Part shown: in pieces, positions 21,483-34,299 of the stretch
How the letters are laid out: every line of letters starts with the position of its first letter
Numbering within the stretch: position 1 is the stretch's first letter
Source of the DNA: Canna indica
Taxonomy: Eukaryota > Streptophyta > Magnoliopsida > Zingiberales > Cannaceae
Direction: 5' to 3'
DNA: 64,000 nt
Assembly (NCBI GenBank): GCA_034359265.1
Contig: CP136896.1
Coordinates: forward strand, 19,499,501 to 19,563,500
Position numbers and translations under genes: made by a program
Notes under the pieces: generated by a model
Databases searched by the model: none
Told to the model about the DNA's origin: nothing
What the model saw: only the letters and a program-made list of their open reading frames with translations

Positions 21483-23425
21483 TATAATACCCAAAAATTC
21501 TAATTACATTTTTGTTGGATTTAGCGGGCCGATTCGGAGACGTGTCGGGATGAGTCGTGAGTTTGCCGTGATTAGAAAGTACGATCGGGTATTTGATTAA
21601 TAGCAAGAATGTTAAATTTATGTTAAGTATGATTAATTGGTTCATGGACTTAAGCCGGGGTGAGGCTGAGTTTGTGGGTTCGATCGGAGTCCGATTTGGG
21701 TTTGAATTGAGCCGGGTAGAGTCACTTAAACCCTAAGGGGCAGATAGGCTCTTTTGGAGGTTGATTGGAGGGGGGGGGGGGGTATTTAACCCACCCCAAC
21801 CAACCGTGTGGCTCCTTTCTTGAGCCGCACGCTTGCGCCTTGGCCGAGAGGTGGGAGAAGGAGGAGATCGGCGTCGGAACTTGGGGTCATCGTCGTTGAC
21901 ATCTTGTTTCCCTTTTCTTCCGGTTAGAGGTGATCAGTGGTTTTAGTTTTCTAAGTTAAGGATGAGCCTTGTTGGCCGATCCATGTTGTAGGATGTGAAT
22001 CCGAATTTCTTTGAGTCATTTTCTTCGAATTCTTGATGTTTCAATTTATGGGTTGCGTGATATGAAGTATTGTGTTTTTCTACGAAGAACCATACGGTTT
22101 TATTTAGGGAGGAAAAAAATAAACCCAATTTATTTTATATTGTGTATATTGATCCTTGGTCGTCGGATTTCTTAATTTCCGACATATTTCTGTCATTGTC
22201 TCGGCTTTTGGAGTCGGAGTCAGATCTTGTTGGTCGTCAAGGAAGAGGAAGATGATCGACTGCATGGAGGAGGGTGATCAGAGGTTGTGCAACGGTTGGA
22301 GCATAAGGCCACAAGGGCAAGCGACAGCCAAGTCGCTGCGGCTGCATGCAACAGCACGCTGTAGCCGCAGTCGTCACCTCTTGTGGCATCGACCGGCGCC
22401 CCATCGGTGCCAGGGGCTGAGGGTGGAGACGGCGGGGTTGCTGGGTCAGTCACAGACGCCCCATATGATCGCTACTGTCCACGACAACAGCTATAGCCCC
22501 AGAGGCCGTCGGAGAAATCACAGCCTCCAACGGCAATGATTGACACCTCGCTGGCGTCAAAGGCCGCGGGATAAGGCTAAGATGTCGTCGGACCAGTCAC
22601 CGATGATCGGGAGAGCTGATCGGCGTGGGTCCGGGGCAGAAGGCTAGCGGCGGCATTGACGGGAGAAGGGGAGGAAGAAGATGTTATGTAAATAGTAGGG
22701 TTTTTATTAAATATTTAATATTGGCAATTAATTAAGTTAAATTGAATTTATAGAAAATAAATTATTTGGATGATCTAGAATCGTTGGATTGAGTTGGGGT
22801 GAATATCAAAGTTGCAAGTTTTTATGTTCTGAACGCGATGGTCATTTCATATTTTAGATCCGAGGCCGTATGGTAGGTCTTTGTATTTTCTTATATTAGA
22901 GGAGACGATTATTTATTTTGTCTAGTCTTGATGTTATTAATTTATTTATGGTTGATGTATATTGATCAATGTATGACGGATGAAATTGTGTCATTAATTT
23001 ACATTGTATGGCTACATAGATTATATGATTAGTTATAAGAAGTATATTTGGCAGAGATTTGTAAATTGATTTCATGCTAAAGGATATGGTCTAAATTAGC
23101 ATCTATATCATTTAAATGGGTTGGTAGCAATTTATTATCATGTTGAAATTGAATGATTAAATATAGGATTTAAGTATTCCATTTCAGAAATTTATCATGT
23201 AAATGTTGTAGTTAATTGCTAAGTTGTCCTATACGCGATACGTTGGGATTTAATTGTTGAATGCAATAATTATCCATGTGAATGCAAAACTTAGATATGT
23301 GGCTGCTACAATTGTAATATTCTATTGCATACAAGGATAAATAAATTATAGAGACATATGTGACATGTATGACATGATATCATAATATACCCCTACTAGT
23401 AGATAACGGTGAATAGAGAAAATAA
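21483..23425 (+). mobile_element. 5' LTR of element E (cut by CACTA)
   Basis: Aligns with 37801-39190 plus 41522-42065, including the G-run (21770-21782), hairpin GTGTGGCTC/GAGCCGCAC (21806-21830), 'gcgccttggccgagag', a GC-rich block (22250-22680) and an AT-rich tail. The last ~140 bp, PBS and interior are lost beyond the CACTA. Frames at 22156-22539 and 22220-22453 lie in the GC-rich block and are not conserved in the other LTR, so I treat them as chance. Confidence 0.8.
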
Positions 23426-24120
23426 CACTACTAGAATTGTCATTGTCACCAATAGCTAATGTCGTGGTTGAACCGTCGGTGAAAACTATCACGGACGGCG
23501 GGCGCCGTGGCAAAAGGCCTTCTCTGATGTGTGACGACCTCTACCGTCACAAGTAATCATCAGCGACAGCGGCGCACGTTGTTGCTGATTTAAACACATC
23601 AGCAACAACCCTTGGCGATTATCGCTGATTTAAACACATAAACTACGGCTGTGAGCCGTCGATGATATTATTAGCAACCATGATATTTGGTCCTGCCCAG
23701 ACCATCAGCAATTTACGATACTCTTTCAGCCACGGCTTTGTGACGGGCAGTCGTGGGTAAGCTGTGGCTAAAGTTATATCCTGTAACTGAAAAAAAATAA
23801 AATTTTAAAAATTCTTGTATATACAATGATATCATCAATCACATATTACAACTATACATTTTCAATCACAGATTACAACCACAAAACCTCATACACATAC
23901 ATTTTCAATCGGAGGCAAAATTTTACTTGAATATCATCTATCTAAGCCTCAAACCAGAGACAAACAAGTATCAAAATATCATATATATACAACTATAAGC
24001 CTCAAACCGGCGACAAACAAGTATCAAAATATGAAATGTAAAGTATAAACATCTATATCAAGTATCTAAGCCTCAAACGAAGGCTAACAAGTATCAAAAC
24101 ATAACCAAAATACAATAAAC
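23426..24120. repeat. CACTA terminus and subterminal repeat region
   Basis: GC-rich motifs recur in both orientations: 'gccgtcggtga'-like, 'cagcaacaa' and 'gctgatttaaacacat' (near 23585 and 23622). Further on, 'agcctcaaac' with 'caagtatcaaaat' repeats three times (near 23945, 24000, 24068). Such repeats bind the accessory protein in En/Spm systems. Confidence 0.6.
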
Positions 24121-24129
24121 CAAAATCTC

Positions 24130-25860
24130 ACGACTGCGGTGGAGGCGGTGGAGTCAATAACAACTGGGTCGGGAGCATCAATTGGGTCGAGGAGGACGAT
24201 GGCTGCGATATCATCGGTAGAAGGCCCGAGTGAGATGCAATATGAGTAAGGAGGGCTTGCATGTTCTGCATCGTCTGTCTCAACTCGTCATTCATGTGTC
24301 TCTACTCCTCCATTGCATGTCTTTGCTCCTCCATCGCCTTTCTCTACTCCTCTATTGTCGCTCTCTGTTGTGTTAGCTCAGACTCCAAGGCTGTTATCCG
24401 GCTCTTGTCCTACGCCCGCGATGTCGAGGGCCTCTCACCCGCAGCGAGAGGGGTCGGTGCTCCAAGTGGCCCTAACATGGCGCGTGCATGGCCACTATCT
24501 GCAAAGCCATAAACACGGTCGTACTCCCAGCCACCTACTGCCTTGACCGATGCACCCACTCGTTAAAATCTTCCGGCATGCCTCTGCGCTCGATCACGGT
24601 CCTTGTGTAGGTCTCCTACACGAGTTTATATTTTAAATAATACATATATATAAACTATAAATAAAAATTATGTAAATCAAATAGACATAAATACTTACCA
24701 TGATGATCGAGGCCTTGCTATCGACATAGTCCCTCGCTCCTCATCGTCGATGGTGAGTGCGCTCAAACACCTGCATCACCGAGGGGCGTTGGACGGTGTT
24801 ATCCTCCACAACTCGCGTCTTACATTAGAAAACAAATACATTAGTATCATTATACATAATATATAATATTTTAATTAAAGTAAGGAAATTATACATACCA
24901 TACGTCGCTCATGCACCGCAAAAGACACGGAGCCACCAGTGTGACGCGCACCCGTGTCGTCCCCCCGAACATGCAATTTCTTGATGCTGTCCAGGAGACC
25001 TCCTGCCACTCAGGCGTGTCCCACCGCTCAACAAGCTGGTCCCACATAGGTCTAGGAATCCACTCGGGGGCGTGTCCCCGAGTTTGCCCAATTTGTGTGG
25101 CCCCCAGTTGTATCATCACGGACATACGGGCTTGCTGAAGCAGCCCGTTGTAGTGAGCACGGGCAACGTTCTCCCACGCACTCTGCACAAAAGGTGTTTG
25201 GTCCTCCGGGCATGTATAATGAGCCTACAAAAAAATAAATCTATTATTACCAATCGACATTTAACATTAAAATTAATTTAATAAAAATACTTACTCAGAA
25301 CTCTCACCATAGTAAATCCATATGCTCACGGGGCACGTGAGACCATGTAGGCCACGCCCCGTGCATAAACTTTCGGATCGTCCCCGCTATCATGCGTGAG
25401 ACATCCTCCTGCTCAAATCTGCACCAAATATAGTACAATTCTATATTATGATATAATGAATTATAAATAAATTATAATGAATAATTAATGCATCTACTTA
25501 CCTTCTATCGTGCACACTAACCAATTTGCGCAACTCTCCCTCGGGTGGCGGATGGAGAATTCTGTTTTGCCTTCGTGGCCTACGTCTCGATGTCGATGGG
25601 TCTAGATCAACTAAAGGGATGGTGGCTAGATTAGCTGGGGGAATGGTAGACGGATTAGGTGGGGGAATGGTGGCTGCATCAGGTGGGGGAATGGTGGCCG
25701 GATCATGTGGGGGGATGGTGGCCGAAGGTGGGGGGATGGTGGGTACAGGGGTGACAGGTGGTAATCATTGGGGGGTAGTCCTACAAGGAATGCCTCCTCA
25801 AGCACTCATTTCTCGAACCATAGCTGTGGAATATGAATATAATTAGTATATATATAATAG
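24130..25860 (-). pseudogene. CACTA second ORF (plant transposase, Ptta/En/Spm type)
   Basis: Minus-strand pieces: a Pro/Thr-rich N-terminus with repeated ATIPPP units (about 25820-25610), RKLVSVHDRRFEQEDVSRM near 25500-25400, ARAHYNGLLQQARMSV near 25150, GHAPEWIPRPMWDQLVERW near 25070, RPSVMQVFERTHHRR near 24760, RRGMPEDFNEWVHR near 24570, and a Met/Gln-rich coiled tail (EEQRHAMEE, 24350-24250) ending near 24130. The central blocks match the plant transposase family that accompanies TNP2 in CACTA elements. Introns and/or stops separate the pieces; AT-rich gaps (24610-24700, 24830-24900, 25220-25300) look like introns. In-frame stops make this copy dead. Confidence 0.7.
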
Positions 25861-25929
25861 ATTAATAGATACATTTAATAATTGAAGATATATACTTCAC
25901 ATTTACAATTATTTGTCATTGTCAGTATC

Positions 25930-28900
25930 ATCATTCATGTAATACTCTTCTTCTTGATCTTTTGTATCGGAATCTTCAAAATCTTCTTATTCTTCTCCTT
26001 CATCATCATTTTGTCCTTCTTCCTCAAGATGGTTATCGTCATCATCAACATATTCTACTTCCAATTGAACTAACTCTGTGTCATCATCCTCGAGTATTGG
26101 ACTAACTCGCTCCATTTCTGTAGGATCCTCTTCTTCATAGAAGTCATATGTTGGCTCATTCTCTTCAACTACCGGGTCAATTTTTCCTCTGACTTTAGTC
26201 TTACACACTACATGCCAATCTGCCCTATCTTTCTTCCGAGACGGATACTGCATATAATCTACTTGTTCAGCTTGAGATGCCATTCGAAGCCAATTTTGAT
26301 TTGTAATTGGCATCGATAAGTTTATAGTTTGGATGAACTCTCATTTAAAAAGGGCAACTGATTTCCATCCAAAAAATTGCAATTCTACGACTTCTTCCAA
26401 CTGTCTGTAAAAGTCAACATCACATTCAATGTACGTTGTCCCTTTGACATAGACACCGGCATTCATAGTCTTCTTTGTAGTTGAATATTCAAGTGTATGA
26501 AATTTATATCCATTAACAAAATAACAAAATAACCATTATAACACTGTACAAGTCATGCCGGTCCACTAGCAAACTCAAAGATTTGGTTATCTATTTTGCC
26601 TCTGTGTTTTGTATAGTAAGCTCGAAACCAATTAGGGAACTCACGATTGCGTAATCTCTCTAATTTTTCATCGTTGTAAATTAGTATTTTGTCACCATCT
26701 CGACGTCAAATATTTCAATGAACTTTTCAATCTCTAGACAGTTTAGTAAAACATACAAGTAGGCCAAATAGTACTCTTCATCGTTTAAGAATCGAGACTG
26801 ACTAGAACCCAAAGCACGACCAGGGTAACAAAGATATTTAAACAACCATCTGATGGTCAAGATCCCTCGTCTGATGGTCGAGCTCCCCCGTCGTCATTCC
26901 GTGGAAGACGATTAAGTCTTGTCTTAATGGTTGATTCAAAATAGAATGAGTAGAATGTTGAAATTTCTTGAATTATATATGCTTCTGATATGGAATCTTC
27001 AACTGCAACTGTGTTCTTTAATTTTTTCTTCGGACGATTCATTTATCTTTCAAATAAGTACATCCACCGGTATTGAACGGGGCCACCAACTCGTGCCTCG
27101 TATGCCAAGTGTATCGGTAGATGCTCCATCGAGTCAAAAAATACAGAAGCGAAAAACTGCTCTAGCTTGCATATGATTTCAATAATATTATTTTCAAGTG
27201 TAAACATATCTTCGACTCGAAGGACATTTGCACAAATATTTCTAAAAAATATACTTAATTCTATCAACGGGCCCCAAATCTTATCATGTAGATGATCTCG
27301 AAACGCAATCGGAAGCAATCTCTGTATGAATACATGATAATCGTGGCTCTTCAACCCCGATATTTTGTCTTCATCGACGTTCACACATCGAGATAAGTTT
27401 GAGGCATATCCATCGGGTAATCTGAGTTCTTTGATCCATTGATGCACATCTTTCATCTATTGTTTATTTAACACATACGACGACTTTGGCTTATGAAGTC
27501 GTCCGTTGACCTCTTGCAACTCTTACTCAGGCCTCTTACAAAGTATTTAAATATCATGTTGGACATTCACATTATCTTTAGTTTTGCCGGAAATATCCAT
27601 CATAGTGTTAAAAATATTATCAAACATATTTTTTCAATGTGCATGACGTCTAAATTATGCCGAATCAGTAATGAACTCCAATACGACAATTCCCAAAAGA
27701 TACTTTTTTTACCCAGTTATAAATTTGACCAAAGTCTGAAATTCTTACATTCTGACCAAAAGTAATCTCTGGAAGCAATTCAACACGTGCTAAAATCTGT
27801 TCACCAAATAACATCGGTGGTGGCTCATCTCTTTCGACTCTACCCTCGGTATATTTGTCATGATTTCTTCGATGCTAATGGTTAGACGGTAGGAACCGGC
27901 AATGACAATCAAAGAAGAAAATTTTTCAACCGTTCTCAAGACTGAAGGCTTTTGAGGGTTTCATGCAATACAGACAAGAGAGTCGTCCATGCGTGCTCCA
28001 ACCAGGTAACATGTCGTAGGCCGGAAAATCATTGATTGTCCACAATATAGCAGCTCGTAAAGTGAAGTTTTGCTTCTGGTGACAATCATAAGTGACAACT
28101 CCCTCAGCCCACAATGTTTTCAGTTCATCAATTAGGGGTCGAAGAAACACGTCAATTTCTTTCCAAGGACCCCTAGGACCCGGAATAATCATTGAAAGAT
28201 AGATAAATTCATCTTTCATACACATTGAGGGCGTCAAATTATAAACTGTTAGCAGCATTAGCCATACTGAATACGGAGTTGCCAAATTACCAAACGGATT
28301 AAAACCATTCGTGCACAATCCCAACCTGATATTTCTAGTATCCCTAGCAAATGAAAGACAACATCTATCCAAATGTTTCCATGCTTCACTGTCGGATGGA
28401 TGAGTCATTACTGTATCATCACGACTTCTTGCATGCCAACTCATATAGGGGGCAGTCTTTTCCGACATGAATAGCCTTTGAAGCCTAGGTGTTAGTGGAA
28501 AATACCGAAGCACCTTAAAAGAGATATTTTTTGTCAAACCAATTTCTTCTCCTTATAACGAGGATGTTCACATACCCGGCATTGCTCCAACTATGCATTT
28601 TCTTTATAATATAAAATTTAGTTATTTGGGCACGCGTGTATCTTTTCGTACCCAAGCCCCAATTTCCTCATCAACTTTTTTGTCTTATAAAAAGTTGGCT
28701 CAAACTTATTATCTGGAGGTAGCATACCATTGATAAAGTATACAATCCGATCAAATGCAACCCCACTAATATTACAATGGGATTTGATGTTTAGGAGTTG
28801 TGTCATTGCCAAAAATCTTGTATATTTAGGACAATTCTCATATAAAGGTTAATCGGCAGCTTTCAACATCTCGTAAAATTCTGCAGTCTCTTTATTTGGC

Positions 28901-29400
28901 AATTCAATCTGTATCACAGGTTGTTCTTCAGTGACTTCAACTGTCGTAGTATCTAGTAGTTGTACCGTCTTAGTAACTGACTCAACATTGTAATTTAAAT
29001 AGAATTGTCTGCCGAGACTATCCAGAATAATTGTTCTATAAGGATTAGGTGAATTGGAAGAAGAAACAAGCACATTAGAGGATTCTCCATGAGTTTGGAC
29101 AATAGGTTACTTGATGTCCCGACTTGATGTGACTTCCTGTGATAATTCTATATAAAATATCTTGGTGTGAATCCTTTTGTATCCAGATGCATTGTGATAG
29201 TTTCCCGATCCAAAAATCTTATGTTTGAATATTTTTGGCACGGACATCGGATTTTATCACCACTAAGAAATTTTTTATTCGAGTAGGCAAAATTTAAGAA
29301 GTAAGTTACTCCTACTCGAAATTCGTTTGTTATAGCTCCACGATGAATTCATTGGTACATCCAACTTCGATCACCCGATATGTTCTATCAAAAAGATGGC
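25930..29400 (-). pseudogene. CACTA TNP2-like transposase, decayed
   Basis: Minus strand, in order: transposase-associated zinc finger near 29360-29160 (EFRVGVTYFLNFAYSN, IRCPCQKYSN with one Cys replaced by Tyr); KKLMRKLGLGYEKIHACPNN near 28640; Transposase_21 core at 28537-27926 (VLRYFPLTPRLQRLF, NIRLGLCTNGFNPFGN, PGPRGPWKEIDVFLRPLIDE, AAILWTINDFPAYDMLPGWS, CLYCMK); DUF4218 at 27456-27043 (GLKSHDYHVFIQRLLPIAF, GGPVQYRWMY); DUF4216 near 26480-25987 (VYVKGTTYIECDVDFYRQLE, ASQAEQVDYMQYPS). It would cut and join element ends. Stops and shifts are spread throughout, for example TGA in place of Cys near 26340 and a stop where tRNA-readable coding should follow at 28618. Intron-like gaps also occur. 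Confidence 0.85.
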
Positions 29401-29548
29401 AATATTTTTAGGTAATGTCTCTAGGTGGGATGGTCTTATTCCATTCGGGATTCATGTTATTTATATTGCACTTGGTATTTCTTTTAGTCATTAACTTCAT
29501 TCTAAATTATGGTTGCATCTCCCTACAATTCTCCAAACACACATATTA

Positions 29549-30267
29549 CCATTTTTTAACACCATTTGGTCGACCGACCGATCGACTAAACCTGGACTAG
29601 GCAGATTGGTTAGGCAGTTTTGTTCATTTTCTGATTCCGTCTTCGCTAAGTCTACTTATATAACATTTAATAACTGTAAAATATAAATGGTATATAAGGA
29701 TTACCCCCCATTTGGATTCAATAAAAATATCTAAAAAATCAAAATCCTTAAGAATCAAAATCTAGTTTTTGGGGTTTAGTACAAATTTTTTTAAAACGAA
29801 ATTTTCTAATTTTTCGAGTCAAGTATGAGTAGGCTAAATGCTTCCAAAAATTCCTAAAAAATATCTCGTTATCTAATCTTTACCCAAGGAACAATTACCG
29901 CCATTTTTTATATCAAGAAAAGGTCTAGGACTATAGCCCTCCAAGGAGCTCCCTAGGCTTAGTGAGTTTCAGGGCAGTTTCCGGGTTTTCATCTTTCATT
30001 TTTCGGGTTTGGTTTTAGGGTTCTTTGCATCATAAAGAGGATATACAATGTATCTAGACACCTTAAACCTAAACTCTAACTTCTTGAAGAATTCGAACGC
30101 GTCGACCAGCGTCCTTCCGATTTTTTGATTTCTCAGATTTTACCGATCGCGGACGTCATGCGCTAGCCGATACAGAACCAGAAAGATTTTCTCAATGAAA
30201 CATAAATTTCATGTTTGTTATCATCAAAACCGAGATTAAGACCAAGGTTGAAAACCTTAAGCCAACA
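29549..30267 (-). mobile_element. Truncated 3' LTR of element D
   Basis: Starts TGTTGGCTTAAGG (minus, from 30267) and matches the start of the 5' LTR for about 720 bp, including 'ccaaggagctccctaggctt' near 29945, then ends within the palindrome array at 'ccattttttaacacc'. The missing part would carry TATA, R and U5. Confidence 0.85.
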
Positions 30268-32766
30268 ATCTACCAATTTTTGATGATGACAAACATCATT
30301 AAGAATATATATATATTAAAGCACAAGGGATATCAACTAAGGGATTTCTCCCCCTATCAACAAGCATATCTATGGAAATAAACTCCCTCTATCTATATGC
30401 ATGGTTTTCCTATATTTTCTTCCCCTTTACCTATATTTTTCTCCCCCTTTTGACATCAATCAAAAAGGGTAAGAAAGTCAACCTATAGTCAAAGTTGAAA
30501 CTTTAAATTTAGTTTTCATGAAGCATGAAGATCTCAACTCAAGGGATGAAAAGACAACTATCTAATATGAGACTAAATCATACATGATAACATTAGATGA
30601 TAAATGCATTCCAAGTCTAGAGATCATGTATAGGCTTAAGTATTGATATTTTCATGTATCGATCAAGGAGACAAAAATTATTTTAAAAATGATTTTTCGC
30701 ATCACATGAGAGGAACAATACCAAATGTGAATTCAAAATATCATACTTGAAGTCTAATTCGAAAATTGGACCAAAAATCAAAGTATCGAAAAAATGAACG
30801 TTTGGAAAGAACGATACTTTAAAGTTTTGAAATCCAATTTCAAAAACTCATATCAAATCATATTCATACTCAGGATTTTTGAAATTTTTATGTCATAAAC
30901 TAGATTTTTAAAGGAAGATGCAGATTCAAGAATCAAGAAAAATTTATTTTTTTGCATTTTTCTAAAATTCATTAAGTTCTAGTGATATTTTTGTAAATAA
31001 CTGAAATTTTTTAAAAGTTTTCTATTTTCATTCAAACTTTCCATATATCAAGATATAATCATTTAAAGCATGCTTATCAAGTTTAAAATGAAAATAATAT
31101 CATTTGGTCAAAATTTTAACTTAGCACAATTTCATTCAAAACAAGCCTGATAACATGAAATGCTAAGTATCAAATTTTAAAGTTTACTTATGGTTTTTCA
31201 AATTCAAGCACATAGACACCTAACATGAGTAAATCTAAATATGTTTGTGAAGTTTGAACTCAAAATGAGATTTCTAAGTCAAATTATTGACTTAGGTCAA
31301 ACTTTTTTAATTTTGAGTCTCTTAATGTGAGCTAGTTGTCATTTTATCCATTTACATATGATTTTTCAATTTTAACCACATATATGGATATAAATCATGG
31401 ATAAGCTCAAACATGTTTATAAAATTTTAACTTAAAATGAAGTCTCTCAGATGAAATTCTACCTATGGCACATTTCACTCAAACAAGGTTTCATGAAATA
31501 CCTAAGTATCAAAATTTTATCTACTCATGAGATTTCAATCAATTGTCATGCAAGATCATTCATGAGCATAGAGAAATCATTCAATCAATAAAGTAGAGGT
31601 GTTATGCAAGAATTTTACTAAAATGAAACTCATACCTCATTTCTTGAGAAATTCCAAAATTTCAACTTTCTTTTAATTTTGCTTTAGTCTTCCAAATTTT
31701 ACCACTTTCTTAACTTGCAAGTAGGCTTCATTAGTATCATAATGAAATCATATACCAACTAGGAAGCTAACTTACTAAATAGCAAAGGTTTAATGCAAAG
31801 TTTCATTTAAAAATCTTAACCTATGCTAGATAATGGAGATTCATTTTAAAGGAGTTATCATGATATCAAAATAAATCAAAGAGATCTTAAGATATGAAAT
31901 ATTTGAAGAATAAAATCTCTAAGTATGTTTAACTAGTTTGGACTTAAAAGAATGTCTCTAATAGTAAGTATCAACCTAGAGCAAGTTTCATTCAATGAAA
32001 TTTGCCTAAGTACTAAGATTCTACCTACTCATGAGAATTTAGGGGTTTAACATGCAATTCTAATCATGAGTATTGAGACATAATTTAAGCTTAAATATTT
32101 AGGTATAACACTAAGATTTTGAATTTATCAAAGTTATACCTTAAACTTGAAAATTTAGCCAAACTAATCTTTTTCATTCTAGTTAGCCTTTCATTTAACC
32201 TTAGATTTAACTTGCATGAGGAAACCATTGATAACATAATGGCATAATTATTTCAAGCAAGTTAATCATTCTAGATAGCAAAGCAAGCATCAAAGATTTC
32301 ATTCAAAATCTAACTTTGCTAAATAGTTCTAAATTCGTTTTCAATAAAATCAAGTCATACCAAAATGAATTTTAAGAGATCACAAAAATAATAAATATGA
32401 AAACATGATCTCCAACACTTCCTATTAGTTGAAAACCGAAAGACCACAATGAGCCTACGATTTAGAACTGCAAGGTCGCATGATCCCATTACAAGCTACA
32501 TAGGTCTCCGAAGAGACCGGGAAATCAAAAATCAAAATCATTTTTATTTTTAAAAGACTCTTGTCAAGAGCGAGAAAAGCTCAACCGAATTATGCATAGT
32601 ATCAAAAACTTCAACTCAAGTAGATCAATGATGATTAGAAGATGATACCAAAGTATTTGATGCCAACTTTACCATAGGCATCTAGTCTAGGTGAAGACTT
32701 TGAAGTTGCAACTATGTAGGGATCCTTCCTTCAACTTATTGTTCAACTTCAATTCTTCAATCTCCT
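30268..32766 (-). other. Non-coding interior of element D with ~171-bp modules
   Basis: AT-rich, no frame. A block like AAACATGTTT...AACTCAAAATGA recurs at 31066, 31237 and 31409 (171 and 172 bp apart). Homologous to 2429-4759 and 55981-59220. The family's 'ggtctccgaagagaccgg' stretch is at 32503-32520. The expected polypurine tract is worn to 'catcaaaaattggtagat' (minus). Confidence 0.7.
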
Positions 32767-34230
32767 TTACCCTTGTGTGGTAGCTCCCTCTACAAAAGAG
32801 CATGAAACTTTTGATACCCAAATGACTTTGGGTCCTTGGGGGTTAGATGGCCTAGGAATCCAAAGTGTCATAGCTACACTTGGATTTTTCTTGAATGCAC
32901 AACCATAAATAGCATGACCATATATGCCACAACAAAAACAATGTTCATGAAATTCTTTCTTTTTACCATTCATGTGAACATGAGGTCTAATGTTAGAATG
33001 CTTGGCATAAGAGGCATAATGAGCATGGGCATTCTTAGATGAAACATTATTCTTCCTAGGATTTCTAAAAGATGAAACATGTGATAAACTACTAGTTTTC
33101 TTACTCAAGAAAACAACCTCATTTTTCAAATCATTAATTGATTTATGTAAGGCTTGCATTTGAGATTTCATCATACTATTTTTATTTTTGATTTTTATAT
33201 TTTCTACTTTCAAATTCTCAATCTCAACTTTTGAGATATTTTTCAATTCAATTTTTAAATCATCATTTTCATTTTTCAAATCAATATTCTCACTTTTTAA
33301 GTCCTCAATTTCAATTATCAATTGTGAATTATTAGTTCTCAAAACATCAATATTATCATGGCAATCAATACTTGAGGAACTTAGATTTGCCTTTAAATTT
33401 TCATTTTCTAATTCTAGAGCATGCAAATCCTTAGTAAGCCTAGAGTTGTCATTTTTAATTTTCTTCATTTCTTTACTCTTTTTCAAAAGCATGACACACA
33501 TATTTTGACATTCTTCTACTAATTCCTCATATGACATTTTGAGTGAATGTGAAGAACTAGCATCACTATCATATGCTATATCTTTATCATGACTAACAAT
33601 AGAGTATTGTAACTCATCATGGATACCCATGAGGCAAACCTTGGATGTGCCTTCACAGTCATGACAAGAGGATGCTTCTTGTGATTTGGAGGTGGATGTT
33701 GAAGCATTTGTCCTCTTTTTGGCATTCTTTTTTTATGAAGGGAAATTTCTCTTAATGTGCCCCTTTTCCTTGCACAAGTAGCATATAACCTTTCTTTTTC
33801 GACTTTTTGATTTGCTTCTTTGACTAAAAGTACTAAGATCATCAAAACCGACGTTAGTACTAGGGGGATGACCATTGTCATCACCACCCTCTACAAATGT
33901 AATAAGCTCTTCGATTTTAGCATAATCATATAACATAGTTAATGTGGCCCAAATATCAAATGCGAAAGAACAATGCATAACCTTTTCAAGTATTTCATTT
34001 GAAAATGAATAATATAGGAGATGTGTTGTTTTAGCATTCAATTCAAATAATTTAACTTGTTCTTGAGTCCAATCATTTATGTCAATGGTGGGCTCAACAT
34101 ACTCATTCTTTAGCATGCATAATCGATCTAAATTTTGTGTTTTAAGAAAGGTATACATACTACTCATCCAAACACCAAAATTTTCTTCATCAAACCTAGG
34201 TGGTGCAAATGCTATACTCTCTAGTGCCAT
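32767..34230 (-). pseudogene. gag of element D (one in-frame stop)
   Basis: 488 codons in one frame from ATG (34230) to the stop after GGATTQG-like tail (32767). Parts: N-terminal UBN2/DUF4219-like gag domain (PPRFDEENFGVWMSSMYTFL, then AFDIWATLTMLYDYAKIEEL); zinc knuckle ICYLCKEKGHIKRNF, whose last Cys is Phe; an in-frame stop at 33733-33735 right after it; Ser-rich linker; long Lys/Glu/Asn coiled coil; second CCHC-like motif FCCGIYGHAIYGC; tail WIPRPSNPQGPKVIWVSKV. It ends there with no protease. The stop and the lost Cys make it non-functional. Confidence 0.88.
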
Positions 34231-34285
34231 TTTTTCGGATCAAGGCAAGATATAGATGAGATGGTGAAATCTCAATCCACGACCC

Positions 34286-34297
34286 ACTCTGATACCA
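34286..34297 (-). other. Primer binding site, element D
   Basis: TGGTATCAGAGT on the minus strand, two bases after the 5' LTR end. It complements the 3' end of initiator-methionine tRNA with one mismatch. Confidence 0.85.
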
Positions 34298-34299
34298 AT

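Larger units (their letters stand above)
23426..29548 (-). mobile_element. CACTA (En/Spm) transposon, right end lost
   Basis: Terminus CACTACTAGAATTGTC at 23426 inserted in the E 5' LTR after TAA (23423-23425, the likely 3-bp target). Then subterminal repeats and two minus-strand genes, a Ptta/En/Spm-type ORF and a TNP2 transposase. The opposite terminus (expected to end TAGTG) is absent: the sequence breaks at about 29548 into the truncated LTR of element D. Confidence 0.85.

Noticed and set aside
22156..22539. 127-codon plus frame in element E 5' LTR, and the similar one at 38475-38840
   Set aside because: Located inside LTRs, downstream of the leader. The two copies differ in length and stop positions, and the reading is not obviously kept. 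I considered a captured gene piece but found no family.
32836..33508. Plus-strand frames opposite the gag of element D
   Set aside because: Antisense shadows of gag; the minus frame has the domains.
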